A DNA stretch of 64,000 bases, taken from Fibrella aquatilis. Lineage in GTDB: Bacteria; Bacteroidota; Bacteroidia; Cytophagales; Spirosomataceae. The first letter of the stretch is position 1. Each line of letters starts with the position of its first letter. Made by a program: the position numbers and the translations under genes. The notes beneath the pieces were generated by a model. That model saw only the letters and a list, made by a program, of their open reading frames with translations. It was not told the DNA's origin and searched no databases. Below are positions 49,823-58,320 of the stretch, piece by piece. The stretch lies in contig NZ_JAFMYU010000001.1 in NCBI RefSeq assembly GCF_017353255.1, forward strand, positions 372,001-436,000. Reading direction: 5' to 3'.

Positions 49823-50740
49823 ATGCAACAGCCCGACAGACAGTCGATTGTGGCCTGGCTTCAATCACTTCAGGATCAAATCTGTACCGCCCTGGAAACC
49901 GCCGACGGCAGCGGACGTTTCCGCGAAGATTATTGGGAACGGCCCGGCGGTGGTGGTGGTCGGTCGCGCACATTGGCCGGAGGGGGCATTATTGAAAAAG
50001 GGGGTGTGGGCTTCTCGGCGGTGCATGGCGAAGCGTCTGAAGCCACTTTGCGGCAACTCAACATCACCACCCAGCCCGGCGAGGCCCCGCCCGAATTTTT
50101 TGCCACAGGGGTATCCATCGTGTTGCATCCGCACAACCCGCACGTGCCCATTATCCACATGAACGTGCGGTATTTCGAGATGAGCACCGGCCAATACTGG
50201 TTTGGTGGGGGTATTGATCTGACGCCGCACTATGTGGTGCCCGAGCAGGCCCGCTGGTTTCATCAGCAACTCAAAAACGCCTGCGACCGCCATGACCCGG
50301 CCTACTACCCCAAGTTCAAACTCTGGGCCGACGACTATTTCTACATTCCCCACCGGCAGGAGACGCGCGGCATTGGCGGCATCTTTTTCGATTACCTGAA
50401 AGAAACCGAATCGATGTCGAAAGAAGCCATTTTTGCGTTCTGGCAGGAAGTCGGCAGTGCCTTCGCTCCCATCTATACCCACCTGATGGCCCTTAATGCT
50501 GCATCCTCTTTCACGCCTAATGAGCAGCGCTGGCAGGGGCTGCGCCGGGGTCGCTACGTGGAGTTTAACCTGGCCTGGGACCGGGGTACTAAATTTGGCC
50601 TGGAAACCAACGGCCGCACCGAGTCAATCCTGATGAGTATGCCCCCGCAGGCCAACTGGGTTTACGACTACCACCCCGCCCCCAACACCCCCGAAGCCGA
50701 GACATTGGACTATTTAAAAAAAGGGATAGACTGGGTTTGA
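49823..50740 (+). CDS. hemF: Oxygen-dependent coproporphyrinogen III oxidase
   Basis: Haem pathway enzyme: oxidative decarboxylation of coproporphyrinogen III to protoporphyrinogen IX, cytosolic, needs oxygen. 305 residues. Family blocks: RSRTLAGGGIIEKGGVGFSA (in part), SIVLHPHNPHVPIIHMNVRYF (in part), YWFGGGIDLTPHY, YFYIPHRQETRGIGGIFFDY (in part) and GRYVEFNLAWDRGTKFGLETNGR (in part). The ATG at 49823 is chosen because the open frame above it passes through tRNA-Leu. It implies aerobic growth. A tRNA-Leu terminator lies immediately upstream. Confidence 0.96.
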   Translation: MQQPDRQSIVAWLQSLQDQICTALETADGSGRFREDYWERPGGGGGRSRTLAGGGIIEKGGVGFSAVHGEASEATLRQLNITTQPGEAPPEFFATGVSIVLHPHNPHVPIIHMNVRYFEMSTGQYWFGGGIDLTPHYVVPEQARWFHQQLKNACDRHDPAYYPKFKLWADDYFYIPHRQETRGIGGIFFDYLKETESMSKEAIFAFWQEVGSAFAPIYTHLMALNAASSFTPNEQRWQGLRRGRYVEFNLAWDRGTKFGLETNGRTESILMSMPPQANWVYDYHPAPNTPEAETLDYLKKGIDWV

Positions 50741-50742
50741 AC

Positions 50743-50802
50743 TAGTTTAATGTCTAAGGTTCAATGGTAGCGCTTGAACATTAAACCTTAAACCTTAAAC
50801 TA
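50743..50802. repeat. Imperfect palindrome after hemF
   Basis: Left 50743-50764 and right 50774-50802 arms of TTTAAGG/TTTAATG words (TTAAACC heptamers on the right), right arm longer by one heptamer. It shares its vocabulary with the element at 49051-49155. Confidence 0.7.
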
Positions 50803-50808
50803 TTTTCT

Positions 50809-51375
50809 ATGGATTATTACAACCAGACATTCGACCCAAAAGGCGAATTGCCCGACAGCTGGCATGGGCATGATTTTGAAAAATGCGCCTTCCAAAAACT
50901 GGATCTATCTGGGGCCGTGTTTGCCAAGTCAAACTTTATTAATTGCCAGTTTGAGGAGTGCAACTTATCGAAAATAAACGTTGGCAATACCAAGTTCGAC
51001 GAGGTCAATTTTGTTAAGTGTCGGCTCGTGCAGGTTGATTTCGGGCATTGCAACCCGTTTGGGTTTAGCGTTGGTTTTGGGCACTGTAACCTCGACTTTG
51101 CCGTGTTTCTAAACCGCAACATGAAAAAAACGCGCTTTGATACCTGCTCATTGAAAGAAGCGCATTTTCTGAAATGTGATTTAACCGGTGCCGTATTTCA
51201 GGAGTGCGATTTAGAATTGGCCAAATTCGGCGAAAATAACCTAACACAAGTCGATTTTACCAGCTCCTATAATATTCGATTAAACCCCGACGACAATAAA
51301 CTCAAAAAAGCCAAATTCTCCCTTCGCCACCTGCCGGGTTTATTGAGTAAATATGAATTAGATATTAAGTCGTAA
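50809..51375 (+). CDS. Pentapeptide-repeat protein (Qnr-like)
   Basis: 188 residues forming a right-handed quadrilateral beta helix. Repeats of the form A(D/N)LXX are visible throughout: CAFQKLDLSGAVFAKSNF, INCQFEECNLSKINV, KTRFDTCSLKEAHFLKCDLT, GAVFQECDLELAKF. The arrangement resembles Qnr/McbG-type proteins that mimic DNA and protect gyrase, although many pentapeptide proteins have no such role. The last codons (AAG TCG TAA) lie in a palindrome shared with the convergent M1 peptidase gene. Confidence 0.85.
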   Translation: MDYYNQTFDPKGELPDSWHGHDFEKCAFQKLDLSGAVFAKSNFINCQFEECNLSKINVGNTKFDEVNFVKCRLVQVDFGHCNPFGFSVGFGHCNLDFAVFLNRNMKKTRFDTCSLKEAHFLKCDLTGAVFQECDLELAKFGENNLTQVDFTSSYNIRLNPDDNKLKKAKFSLRHLPGLLSKYELDIKS

Positions 51376-51403
51376 ATAAACGACTCGTTTACTTACGACT
51401 TAA
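51365..51403. repeat. 19-bp-arm palindrome holding two stop codons
   Basis: TTAAGTCGTAAATAAACGA, one C, then its near-perfect complement (18 of 19). The left arm has the stop of the pentapeptide gene, the right arm the stop of the M1 peptidase gene. Confidence 0.92.
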
Positions 51404-53038
51404 TAGAACATAATAATCGGCGTCTACCGTTACCTCTTTCACGTTGGGTTGTTTCAGTTCCTGCCAGGTGGTGGTGGGGGTGACGAGGCGGCGGGGGCCG
51501 AGGTCGTTCAGGCAGAGGCGCACAGGCATGGTGAATCCCGGCAGGCAGTTGGTCCAGCGGTAGCGGATACCCGTTGGCGAGGTGGCGTATTCGAGCGTCG
51601 GGATCTGGGCCGTGCGCAGATATTGATCAAAGATGGGTTGGAGTTTGAGACCCGTTTTCGAGATCAAAAACTGCTCAATCTGGGCTGTGGTGACGGTTTT
51701 GTGGTAAAACGTCTGGTTTAGCTGTCTCAGCACCTGCCGCCACTTCTCGTCGTTGGCTACCCACTGCCGGATCATGTGGAGCATGTTAGCCCCCTTGAAA
51801 TACATATCGCCCGACCCCTCTTCGTTGACGTTGTAGTGGGCAATAATCGGCTTATCGTTGCGCACTTTTGCCCGCGTGCCGATCACGTATTGTGCCCCGG
51901 CGTTTTTGCCGTAGAGTGATTCTACGTATAGGCATTCGGCGTAGCTGGTAAAGCTCTCATGAATCCACATGTCGGCCATGTCCTGATAGGTGATGTTGTT
52001 GGCAAACCACTCGTGCCCCGATTCGTGGACAATGATAAAGTCGAATTTCAGCCCCCAGCCTGTGCCCGACAGGTCGTTACCGAGGTAACCATTACGAAAC
52101 CGATTGCCGTAGGTGACCGAGCTTTGGTGCTCCATGCCGAGGTAGGGCGTCTGCACCAGTTTATAGCCATCTTCGTAGAATGGATACGCCCCAAACCAGT
52201 GCTCAAACGCCCGGAGCATGGTTTTTGCCTGCCGAAACTGCTGTCGGGCGGCGGTTTCGCTTTCGGGCAATACGTAGAACGACAGCGGCAGCACACCCTT
52301 TTCGCCGTGCAGTGTGTCGGACCAGTTCACGTAGGTGGCGGCGTTGAGGTTTACCCCGTAATTATTGATCGGGTTCACCACCGCCCATTCGAACGTACGG
52401 GTGTGGTCGTCGTGGGGGATAATGCGGCGGAGCTTTCCGTTCGAGACGTCGGTGAGGGCTTCGGGCACCCGTACCTGAATCAGCATCGAATCGGGTTCGT
52501 CATACATATGGTCTTTGCAGGGCCACCACGCGCTGGCTCCCAGTCCCTGGCAGGAGGTAGCAATAAACGGACGACCTTTGGGGTCGCGTGACCAGGTAAA
52601 GCCACCGTCCCAGGGAGGCAGTTTGGCCACATGGGGCTTACCTTCGTAGCTCACAAGCACCGTTTCCAGCTTGCCAACCTGCTGTTTTTTAGCTAGTTGT
52701 ACAAAATTCACATTCCCTTCCGACCGCCAGGTCAGTGCCTCGCCGTCCTGTTCAACTTTCGTGATGCGCAGGGGCGGTTGCAGGTCGATCTGCATGGTTT
52801 GCCCGCCCGCCAGCACCCGGTACCGAATGGCGTTGCTCCCCCGAATGCTGCTATCGGCGGGGTTAATCTGCACGGCAAGAGTGTAGTGGTTCAGGTCCCA
52901 CCAGGCGCGTCCGGGGGTGATGCTGCCGCGCAGGGTATCGGCATGTGTAAAGCCGGTTTGCACCGCATGTTTGGGGTGCTGAGCGCAGGCAGTGGCACTG
53001 AGGAGCAATAGAAAAGCGAGAAGCTGTAGTCGTGGCAT
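51389..53038 (-). CDS. M1-family zinc aminopeptidase
   Basis: 549 residues, secreted. Signal peptide LQLLAFLLLLSATACAQ (Cys18 could be a lipobox variant). The catalytic block is HESGHEWFANNITYQDMADM followed by WIHESFTSYAE, giving HExxH-18-E for zinc; the substrate motif is GMEHQSS, a variant of GAMEN. A TPR- or ARM-like C-terminal domain is absent, so it is of the short form. Likely peptide catabolism in the periplasm or outside. It overlaps a palindrome at its end. Confidence 0.92.
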   Translation of the reverse strand: MPRLQLLAFLLLLSATACAQHPKHAVQTGFTHADTLRGSITPGRAWWDLNHYTLAVQINPADSSIRGSNAIRYRVLAGGQTMQIDLQPPLRITKVEQDGEALTWRSEGNVNFVQLAKKQQVGKLETVLVSYEGKPHVAKLPPWDGGFTWSRDPKGRPFIATSCQGLGASAWWPCKDHMYDEPDSMLIQVRVPEALTDVSNGKLRRIIPHDDHTRTFEWAVVNPINNYGVNLNAATYVNWSDTLHGEKGVLPLSFYVLPESETAARQQFRQAKTMLRAFEHWFGAYPFYEDGYKLVQTPYLGMEHQSSVTYGNRFRNGYLGNDLSGTGWGLKFDFIIVHESGHEWFANNITYQDMADMWIHESFTSYAECLYVESLYGKNAGAQYVIGTRAKVRNDKPIIAHYNVNEEGSGDMYFKGANMLHMIRQWVANDEKWRQVLRQLNQTFYHKTVTTAQIEQFLISKTGLKLQPIFDQYLRTAQIPTLEYATSPTGIRYRWTNCLPGFTMPVRLCLNDLGPRRLVTPTTTWQELKQPNVKEVTVDADYYVLLSRK

Positions 53039-53083
53039 TGAGGTTTATAGTCGTATCGTTGCCCACTCAGTCAGAATGCAGCC

Positions 53084-54175
53084 TCAGTGAGGGCGGAGGC
53101 CATTGAGTACCCAGGGTGCGCCGGTATCATAACGTAGCGTACCGTGTTCGATGTGCAGCGGGCTGTCAATGTTATTATGGTATAGCTGCCCGGTGCCAAG
53201 GCCCTGCGGCAATAGATTTTTGAACTGCGCAGCATACTGCGCAATGGCGTTCAGGCCGATGTTTGACTCCAGCGCCGAAGTGATCCACCAGCCAATAGCC
53301 AGACGGTTGGCCAGTTCGATCCACTCGTCGCAGTGGCGGAGGCCTCCCAGCAGCGTGGGTTTCAGGATGATGTACTGCGGCTGGATTTTCTTTAACAGCC
53401 GGAATTTGTCCACGTATTCCATGTGGCCGATCAGTTCTTCATCCAGGGCAATCGGCACGGGCGTATGGCGGCACAGGTCGGCCAGCAGGTCGTGTTGCCC
53501 GGCCGCAATAGGCTGTTCAATGGAGTGAAGGCCATAGTGGGCCAGCCGTTCCAGTTTGGCAAGGGCTTCGTCGGGCCGAAACGCGCCGTTGGCATCGACG
53601 CGCAGGGTGATCTGTTCGGGCGAGTATTGCTCCCGGATGTAACCCAACAGGTCGCACTCCTGATCAAAGTCGATGGCACCAATTTTGAGCTTGATGGTGG
53701 TATAGCCTGCCGCCAGTTTCTCGTCGATCTGCTGACGCATAAAAGCAGGCGAACCCATCCAGACCAGGCCGTTGATGGGAATGGCGCGGTGTCCGTTCAC
53801 AAATTCGTTAGCCTGAATCAACCGCTGCCCACCCGAAAGAAAATCGAGCATGGCCGTTTCCAGCCCAAACAAAATGCTGGGGTGCTGCTGACTGATGAGT
53901 TGATTGAGCACGATAGGCACATTCCAGCTAAACAATTGCAGATCGATGGCATTGAATGAGTCGCAATACTCGGTCAGGCGGGCCTCGAAATCGGGGATAT
54001 CGTCGAGGCTAAGGCCGCGCAGGGGGCCGCATTCGCCGTAGCCAACCACATCGGGCTGATCAGAATCGACCAGCCGCAAAAAGTACGAATCTTTTTGGGT
54101 AAGCGTCCCCCGCGAGGTACCGGCCTCGAAAGTAAAATGCAGCGTGTATTTCAGGTAGCTGACCCGGAGACTCAT
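53084..54175 (-). CDS. menC: o-Succinylbenzoate synthase
   Basis: Menaquinone pathway enzyme of the enolase superfamily, dehydrating SHCHC to OSB. 363 residues. Capping domain at the N-terminus, barrel with IKLKIG (catalytic Lys pair, about 160-165), RVDANGAF (Asp ligand), SIEQPI (Glu ligand), ALDEELIG (Asp/Glu ligands) and ILKPTLLGG (Lys). An N-succinylamino acid racemase or dipeptide epimerase is possible, but the spacing and Bacteroidota context favour MenC. It is divergent from lpxK with 108 bp between the starts. Confidence 0.88.
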   Translation of the reverse strand: MSLRVSYLKYTLHFTFEAGTSRGTLTQKDSYFLRLVDSDQPDVVGYGECGPLRGLSLDDIPDFEARLTEYCDSFNAIDLQLFSWNVPIVLNQLISQQHPSILFGLETAMLDFLSGGQRLIQANEFVNGHRAIPINGLVWMGSPAFMRQQIDEKLAAGYTTIKLKIGAIDFDQECDLLGYIREQYSPEQITLRVDANGAFRPDEALAKLERLAHYGLHSIEQPIAAGQHDLLADLCRHTPVPIALDEELIGHMEYVDKFRLLKKIQPQYIILKPTLLGGLRHCDEWIELANRLAIGWWITSALESNIGLNAIAQYAAQFKNLLPQGLGTGQLYHNNIDSPLHIEHGTLRYDTGAPWVLNGLRPH

Positions 54176-54219
54176 CAGGATGGGGTGGGCATGAGACGCA
54201 ATAGACGGATTAAAACTAC

Positions 54220-54227
54220 TACTTTTG
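54220..54227 (+). promoter_or_regulatory. -7 promoter box of lpxK
   Basis: TACTTTTG, exact TAnnTTTG, 57 bp upstream of the ATG. Confidence 0.55.
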
Positions 54228-54283
54228 CCCCACCCCGAAAAACATGTTACGAAATTATTACCCTGCCTGTGGCTGGTAAACTG

Positions 54284-55348
54284 ATGCTAAAACTATTGTC
54301 GGCGCTTTACGGCGGCATAACTGATTGGCGCAACCGCTTGTACGACAGTGGGTTTATCAAGCCAGCGCGCCCCACGCAGTATTGTATCGGGGTTGGCAAC
54401 TTAACCGTAGGCGGCACGGGGAAAACACCAGCCGTGTCGTACCTTATTCAGTTGCTGACTGGACTTAATCACCACGCAACCGGCAAACTGGCCACGTTGA
54501 GCCGGGGGTATGGTCGCCAAACAAAAGGTTTCCGCATCGCCACGCCCTCCGACACCGCCGCCACACTTGGCGATGAACCCCTGGAACTGTACCGGACGCT
54601 TGGTCAGCTGGCCACTATCTGTGTGGGCGAACGCCGGGCGGCGGCTCTCACCAAACTAGCGGCCCTCCGGCCCGACATTGGCACGGTTGTACTGGACGAT
54701 GCCTTTCAGCACCGGGCCGTGCTACCCCAGTTGCAGCTCCTGCTGATGGATTACAACCGTCCGTTCTATACCGACGAGCCGTTTCCCGGCGGCCGACTGC
54801 GTGAACGACGGCACGGGGCCAACCGCGCCGATCTTGTGATCGTGACTAAATGCCCGTACGACCCCAACCCCACCGAACGGGCGCAGATTACGCAGCAGAT
54901 CAGCCAATATACCCGCCCTAAAACGCCCATCATCTTTGCCGGACTTACGTACAGCGCCCCAATTCATTTTGCTACTAATCAACCGGTTATCATAAAAAAG
55001 TCGCCTGTTCTTCTAGTAACCGGGCTGGCGAATGCGGAGCCGCTGGTGCACTATGTTTCTGAGACGTTTGGGCTACTGGAACACGTTGCTTTCGCGGATC
55101 ATCATGCCTACTCCCGCGCCGACGTGGAGCGCTTACTCCACCGTTGCCCACCCAATACCTGGCTGCTCACCACCCATAAAGACCAGGTGAAACTAGTGGC
55201 CTTACTCACCAACGATGAGCTACAGCGGAAGCTGGCGTACCTGCCCGTGGCCATGCAATTTTTCCAACTCCGCGATGCGGCAACATTAAAACGAATGGTG
55301 GCAGACACCCTTAGACAGAAGCTGGAACCAGGGCTTAAAAATCCTTAA
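54284..55348 (+). CDS. lpxK: Tetraacyldisaccharide 4'-kinase
   Basis: Lipid A synthesis kinase at the inner membrane, adding the 4'-phosphate. 354 residues. An N-terminal hydrophobic part (LLSALYGGITDWRNRLYD), the P-loop VGNLTVGGTGKTP (about 37-49), SRGYGRQTKGF, LDDAFQHRAV, LLMDYNRPFYTDEPFPGGRL (in part), and TTHKDQVKL near the end all fit the family. ATG at 54284 gives the family-like start; the frame is open 63 codons more into the upstream gap, with no support. Confidence 0.95.
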   Translation: MLKLLSALYGGITDWRNRLYDSGFIKPARPTQYCIGVGNLTVGGTGKTPAVSYLIQLLTGLNHHATGKLATLSRGYGRQTKGFRIATPSDTAATLGDEPLELYRTLGQLATICVGERRAAALTKLAALRPDIGTVVLDDAFQHRAVLPQLQLLLMDYNRPFYTDEPFPGGRLRERRHGANRADLVIVTKCPYDPNPTERAQITQQISQYTRPKTPIIFAGLTYSAPIHFATNQPVIIKKSPVLLVTGLANAEPLVHYVSETFGLLEHVAFADHHAYSRADVERLLHRCPPNTWLLTTHKDQVKLVALLTNDELQRKLAYLPVAMQFFQLRDAATLKRMVADTLRQKLEPGLKNP

Positions 55349-55385
55349 GGGTAGCCTGTGGTGCGGCAGACGGCGGGAATTGGCC

Positions 55386-55393
55386 TATTTTTG
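55386..55393 (+). promoter_or_regulatory. -7 promoter box of the porin gene
   Basis: TATTTTTG, exact TAnnTTTG, 41 bp before the ATG at 55434. Confidence 0.6.
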
Positions 55394-55433
55394 CCGGGCG
55401 ATGGTGGCAAGCCTTGCCTCAACGTTGCTACTT

Positions 55434-57488
55434 ATGATAGGGTGCCTTCGATTTCTTGTGTGTTTTGTTTTTTGCCTGTTGGCCACGTCGGCCTGGGCGC
55501 AGCAGTTTCCGGGCGGCGGGTTTCCCGGTAGTCAGGGAGGGGGCGCGTTGCAGCCGGGTAGTTTTCCGGGTACGCAAACTGGTGGTGGCCGACCGGGCGG
55601 TTCGGGAGCGGGCGTGGGCCTCGACGACTCGACGAAGGTGATTTACGGTCCCAAAACGGCCCGTTTTTTTCTTGAAAGCGACGTATTCAACAACCGCAAG
55701 CAACTCTACATCACCGACACCGCCCTAGTGGGTACGCACCAATACGAGTACACCCGGCGCAACCAGAACCTCTACACCGACCTGGGCAACCTGGGCACGC
55801 CCATGCGGCCCGTTTTTTACCAGACACCCACTCAAATTGGGCAGCAGCAGGGCTACTACGTCTTTTCGCCCTACGCCTTCAACACCGAAACGGTGCGGTA
55901 TTACGACACCAAATCGCCATTTACCGATATGTATCTGGCGCTGGGTGCCCGCAACCAGAACATCCTCAACTTCGATTTTACCCAAAACATCAAACAGCGG
56001 CTCAACGCCGGGTTTAATGTGCAGCGGTTTACGTCGGAAAAGCAGTTTGGCGTTGGCTCGGCCCGCACAGCGACCGAACGACTGCTGGCGCAAAACTGGG
56101 GGCTGCTGTTGCACGTAAACTACCGCACCGAAGACGACCGCTACACGCTGCTGGCGCACTTCAACCATATGAACCACAGCCTGCCCGATCAGGGCGGCAG
56201 CGTACCCACCGCCCGTCCCGACGGTACGCTGCTGGCCTTCGATTACGATGGGCAGGCCAAGCTGGTGGGTACCCTGGGCTGGGAACGCCGCAGCGACGTG
56301 CATATCTACCAGCAGTACGTGCCCGCGCAGGGATTCCAGTTTTTTCACCGGCTCGACTACCAGCGCCACGTCAACAACTATAAAGACGACAACCTGGCTG
56401 CCAACCAGGCATTTACCAGGGGCTTTTACCCCAAAGCTCTCTACGACAGCACCCGCATTCAGCAGGACGTGTTCTGGCATTCTATTGACAACACGTTCGG
56501 TATCAAGGGCATATACACGCGGGGCAAGTCGTCGTACAACTACCGGCTGTATTACCGCCCCCGGTATTTTTCGCAATCGTCAGAATATAATCAGGGGTCG
56601 AGATCAATCATCACCAAGACATCATCCACGCAATCGACCACACAGGTGGTATCGCAACTGGGCGAATACAGCAATAGCAAGCTGGAGAACTACGTGGGCG
56701 GGTGGCTGGGCTATTATTTCCCCGACAGCCTCACGCGCCTCACCGCCGAAGCCGAATACCTGCTGGGCGGCGGCTACCGGCTTCAGGGTCTGCTGGAAAG
56801 CAAGGCCTTCACGGCAGGATTCACCAGCTTACAGGCCGCGCCAACGCTGATTTCGCAACGGTTCAACAGCGACGTGTACCAGTGGACCAACAACTTTGGC
56901 CTGCGGAGAACGCAACATGCCTACGGGCAATTTTCGGTACGGTACAAAGGCGTGACCGTAAGCCCCGGTGCCGATTTCTGGCTGCTGGGGAACTACATAT
57001 ATTTCGACGAAAAAGGGCTACCGCAGCAGAACAAGGGCGAGTTTTCGATGTTCAGAACGGGACTTGGGCTGAGCGTTAAGACGGCCCGCTTCCTGGCCAG
57101 TACGCAGGCTTATTATACGCCCCTCAACTCCGGCGACGGCGTGTTGCGGGTGCCCAAACTATTTCTGAATGCGCGGGTGCAGTATGATTTCATCTACGCC
57201 AAAGTGCTTCATATTCAGACCGGTATCGACGTGCATTACAAGTCGAGCTACTTCGCCGATGCCTATATGCCCGTCACGCAACAGTACTATTTGCAGAACG
57301 TGGAGGAAGTAGAGGGAGCCGTTCTGGCCGACGTATTTGCCAACATGCGGGTGAACCGGGTGCGGTTTTTCCTGAAACTAAGCCACGCCAATCAGGGCCT
57401 GTTCGGACCGGGCTACTACGTTTCGCCAGGTTTCCCCCAAATTCAGCGCGGCCTCTGCTTCGGCGTAGATTGGCTGCTGTTTGATTAA
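55434..57488 (+). CDS. Putative porin (Porin_10 type)
   Basis: 684 residues. Signal peptide (IGCLRFLVCFVFCLLATSAWA), a Gly/Pro-rich stretch (GGGFPGSQGGGALQPGSF), then an outer-membrane barrel: LYITDTALVGTHQYEYTRRN, FTQNIKQRLNAGFNVQRFTS, LLLHVNYRTEDDRYTLLAHF and so on, ending in RGLCFGVDWLLFD. This fits the Bacteroidota putative porin family PF14121. ATG at 55401 is also in frame but would lie almost on the transcription start. mtnN follows after 6 bp. Confidence 0.85.
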   Translation: MIGCLRFLVCFVFCLLATSAWAQQFPGGGFPGSQGGGALQPGSFPGTQTGGGRPGGSGAGVGLDDSTKVIYGPKTARFFLESDVFNNRKQLYITDTALVGTHQYEYTRRNQNLYTDLGNLGTPMRPVFYQTPTQIGQQQGYYVFSPYAFNTETVRYYDTKSPFTDMYLALGARNQNILNFDFTQNIKQRLNAGFNVQRFTSEKQFGVGSARTATERLLAQNWGLLLHVNYRTEDDRYTLLAHFNHMNHSLPDQGGSVPTARPDGTLLAFDYDGQAKLVGTLGWERRSDVHIYQQYVPAQGFQFFHRLDYQRHVNNYKDDNLAANQAFTRGFYPKALYDSTRIQQDVFWHSIDNTFGIKGIYTRGKSSYNYRLYYRPRYFSQSSEYNQGSRSIITKTSSTQSTTQVVSQLGEYSNSKLENYVGGWLGYYFPDSLTRLTAEAEYLLGGGYRLQGLLESKAFTAGFTSLQAAPTLISQRFNSDVYQWTNNFGLRRTQHAYGQFSVRYKGVTVSPGADFWLLGNYIYFDEKGLPQQNKGEFSMFRTGLGLSVKTARFLASTQAYYTPLNSGDGVLRVPKLFLNARVQYDFIYAKVLHIQTGIDVHYKSSYFADAYMPVTQQYYLQNVEEVEGAVLADVFANMRVNRVRFFLKLSHANQGLFGPGYYVSPGFPQIQRGLCFGVDWLLFD

Positions 57489-57494
57489 CCACCA

Positions 57495-58235
57495 ATGACA
57501 ACCATCACTGCCCTGCTCGGTGCCTTTGGCGAAGAGGTAAAACTGATTGAAGACTCCCTGGAAAACGCCGACGTGGTGGCGCTACATGGGCACCGGTTTG
57601 TGACGGGCACCATTGGTACACAGCGGGTGGTGGTTACGCTCACGGGCATTGGCAAGACCAACGCGGCGCTGACTACAGGCCTGGTGATGGCTCATTTCCG
57701 GCCCGACCGGGTCATTTTCACGGGCATTGCGGGGGGCGTGAACCCGGCCCTGCAACCCGGTGATCTGGTCATTGGCGGCGAAGTAGGCTACCACGACGTG
57801 CGGTCGGTGACGCTGACGATGGAACCCACCCGCCAAACCATGCACCCGGTCACCTACGCGCTGAATCCGCTCTATTTCCCCGCCGACCCTGCCCTGCTGA
57901 CATTAGCCCAGCAAGCAGCACAACGCCTTCATTTTGAGCAAATTCCTGGCAGCTCACGACCACCTAAAGTGCACATGGGCCGTATCCTGACCGGCGACGA
58001 GTTTATCCACTCCGCCGCCCGCGCCACGGCCCTCCGCGACGAATACAGGGCCGACGCCATCGAGATGGAGGGTGCCGCCGTAGCGCAGGTGTGCCACCAG
58101 ATGGGTATCCCCTGCCTCGTCATCCGCAGCCTCAGCGACAACGCCGACAGCCACGCCGTCATCGACCTCCTCGCCTTCCTCAGCACCGCCGCAAGGAACT
58201 CGGCAAGGCTAGTTAGGGAAATGGTGAAAGAGTGA
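57495..58235 (+). CDS. mtnN: 5'-Methylthioadenosine/S-adenosylhomocysteine nucleosidase
   Basis: Cytosolic enzyme splitting MTA and SAH. 246 residues. It has LGAFGEEVKLIED (catalytic Glu), FTGIAGGVNPALQPGDLVIG, RILTGDEFIH, AIEMEGAAVAQVCHQMGIPC and VIRSLSDNAD (catalytic Asp), all family motifs. The catalytic residues are intact. The final codons GTG AAA GAG TGA are part of a GTGAAAGA tandem repeat, so its C-terminus ends inside the palindrome. Confidence 0.95.
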   Translation: MTTITALLGAFGEEVKLIEDSLENADVVALHGHRFVTGTIGTQRVVVTLTGIGKTNAALTTGLVMAHFRPDRVIFTGIAGGVNPALQPGDLVIGGEVGYHDVRSVTLTMEPTRQTMHPVTYALNPLYFPADPALLTLAQQAAQRLHFEQIPGSSRPPKVHMGRILTGDEFIHSAARATALRDEYRADAIEMEGAAVAQVCHQMGIPCLVIRSLSDNADSHAVIDLLAFLSTAARNSARLVREMVKE

Positions 58236-58319
58236 AAGAGTGAAAGAGTGAAAGACAGAAAGAGTGAAAGTTGCTTACGCAAACACTCTTTCACTCTTTC
58301 TGTCTTTCACTCTTTCACC
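58223..58319. repeat. Palindrome of GTGAAAGA octamers at mtnN/leuS ends
   Basis: The left arm (58223-58270) and right arm (58284-58319) consist of GTGAAAGA-type octamers, with two extra octamers on the left. The segment AAAGTTGCTTACGC lies at 58267-58280. It includes the stop of mtnN and ends one base before the leuS stop region. Confidence 0.93.
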
Positions 58320-58320
58320 A

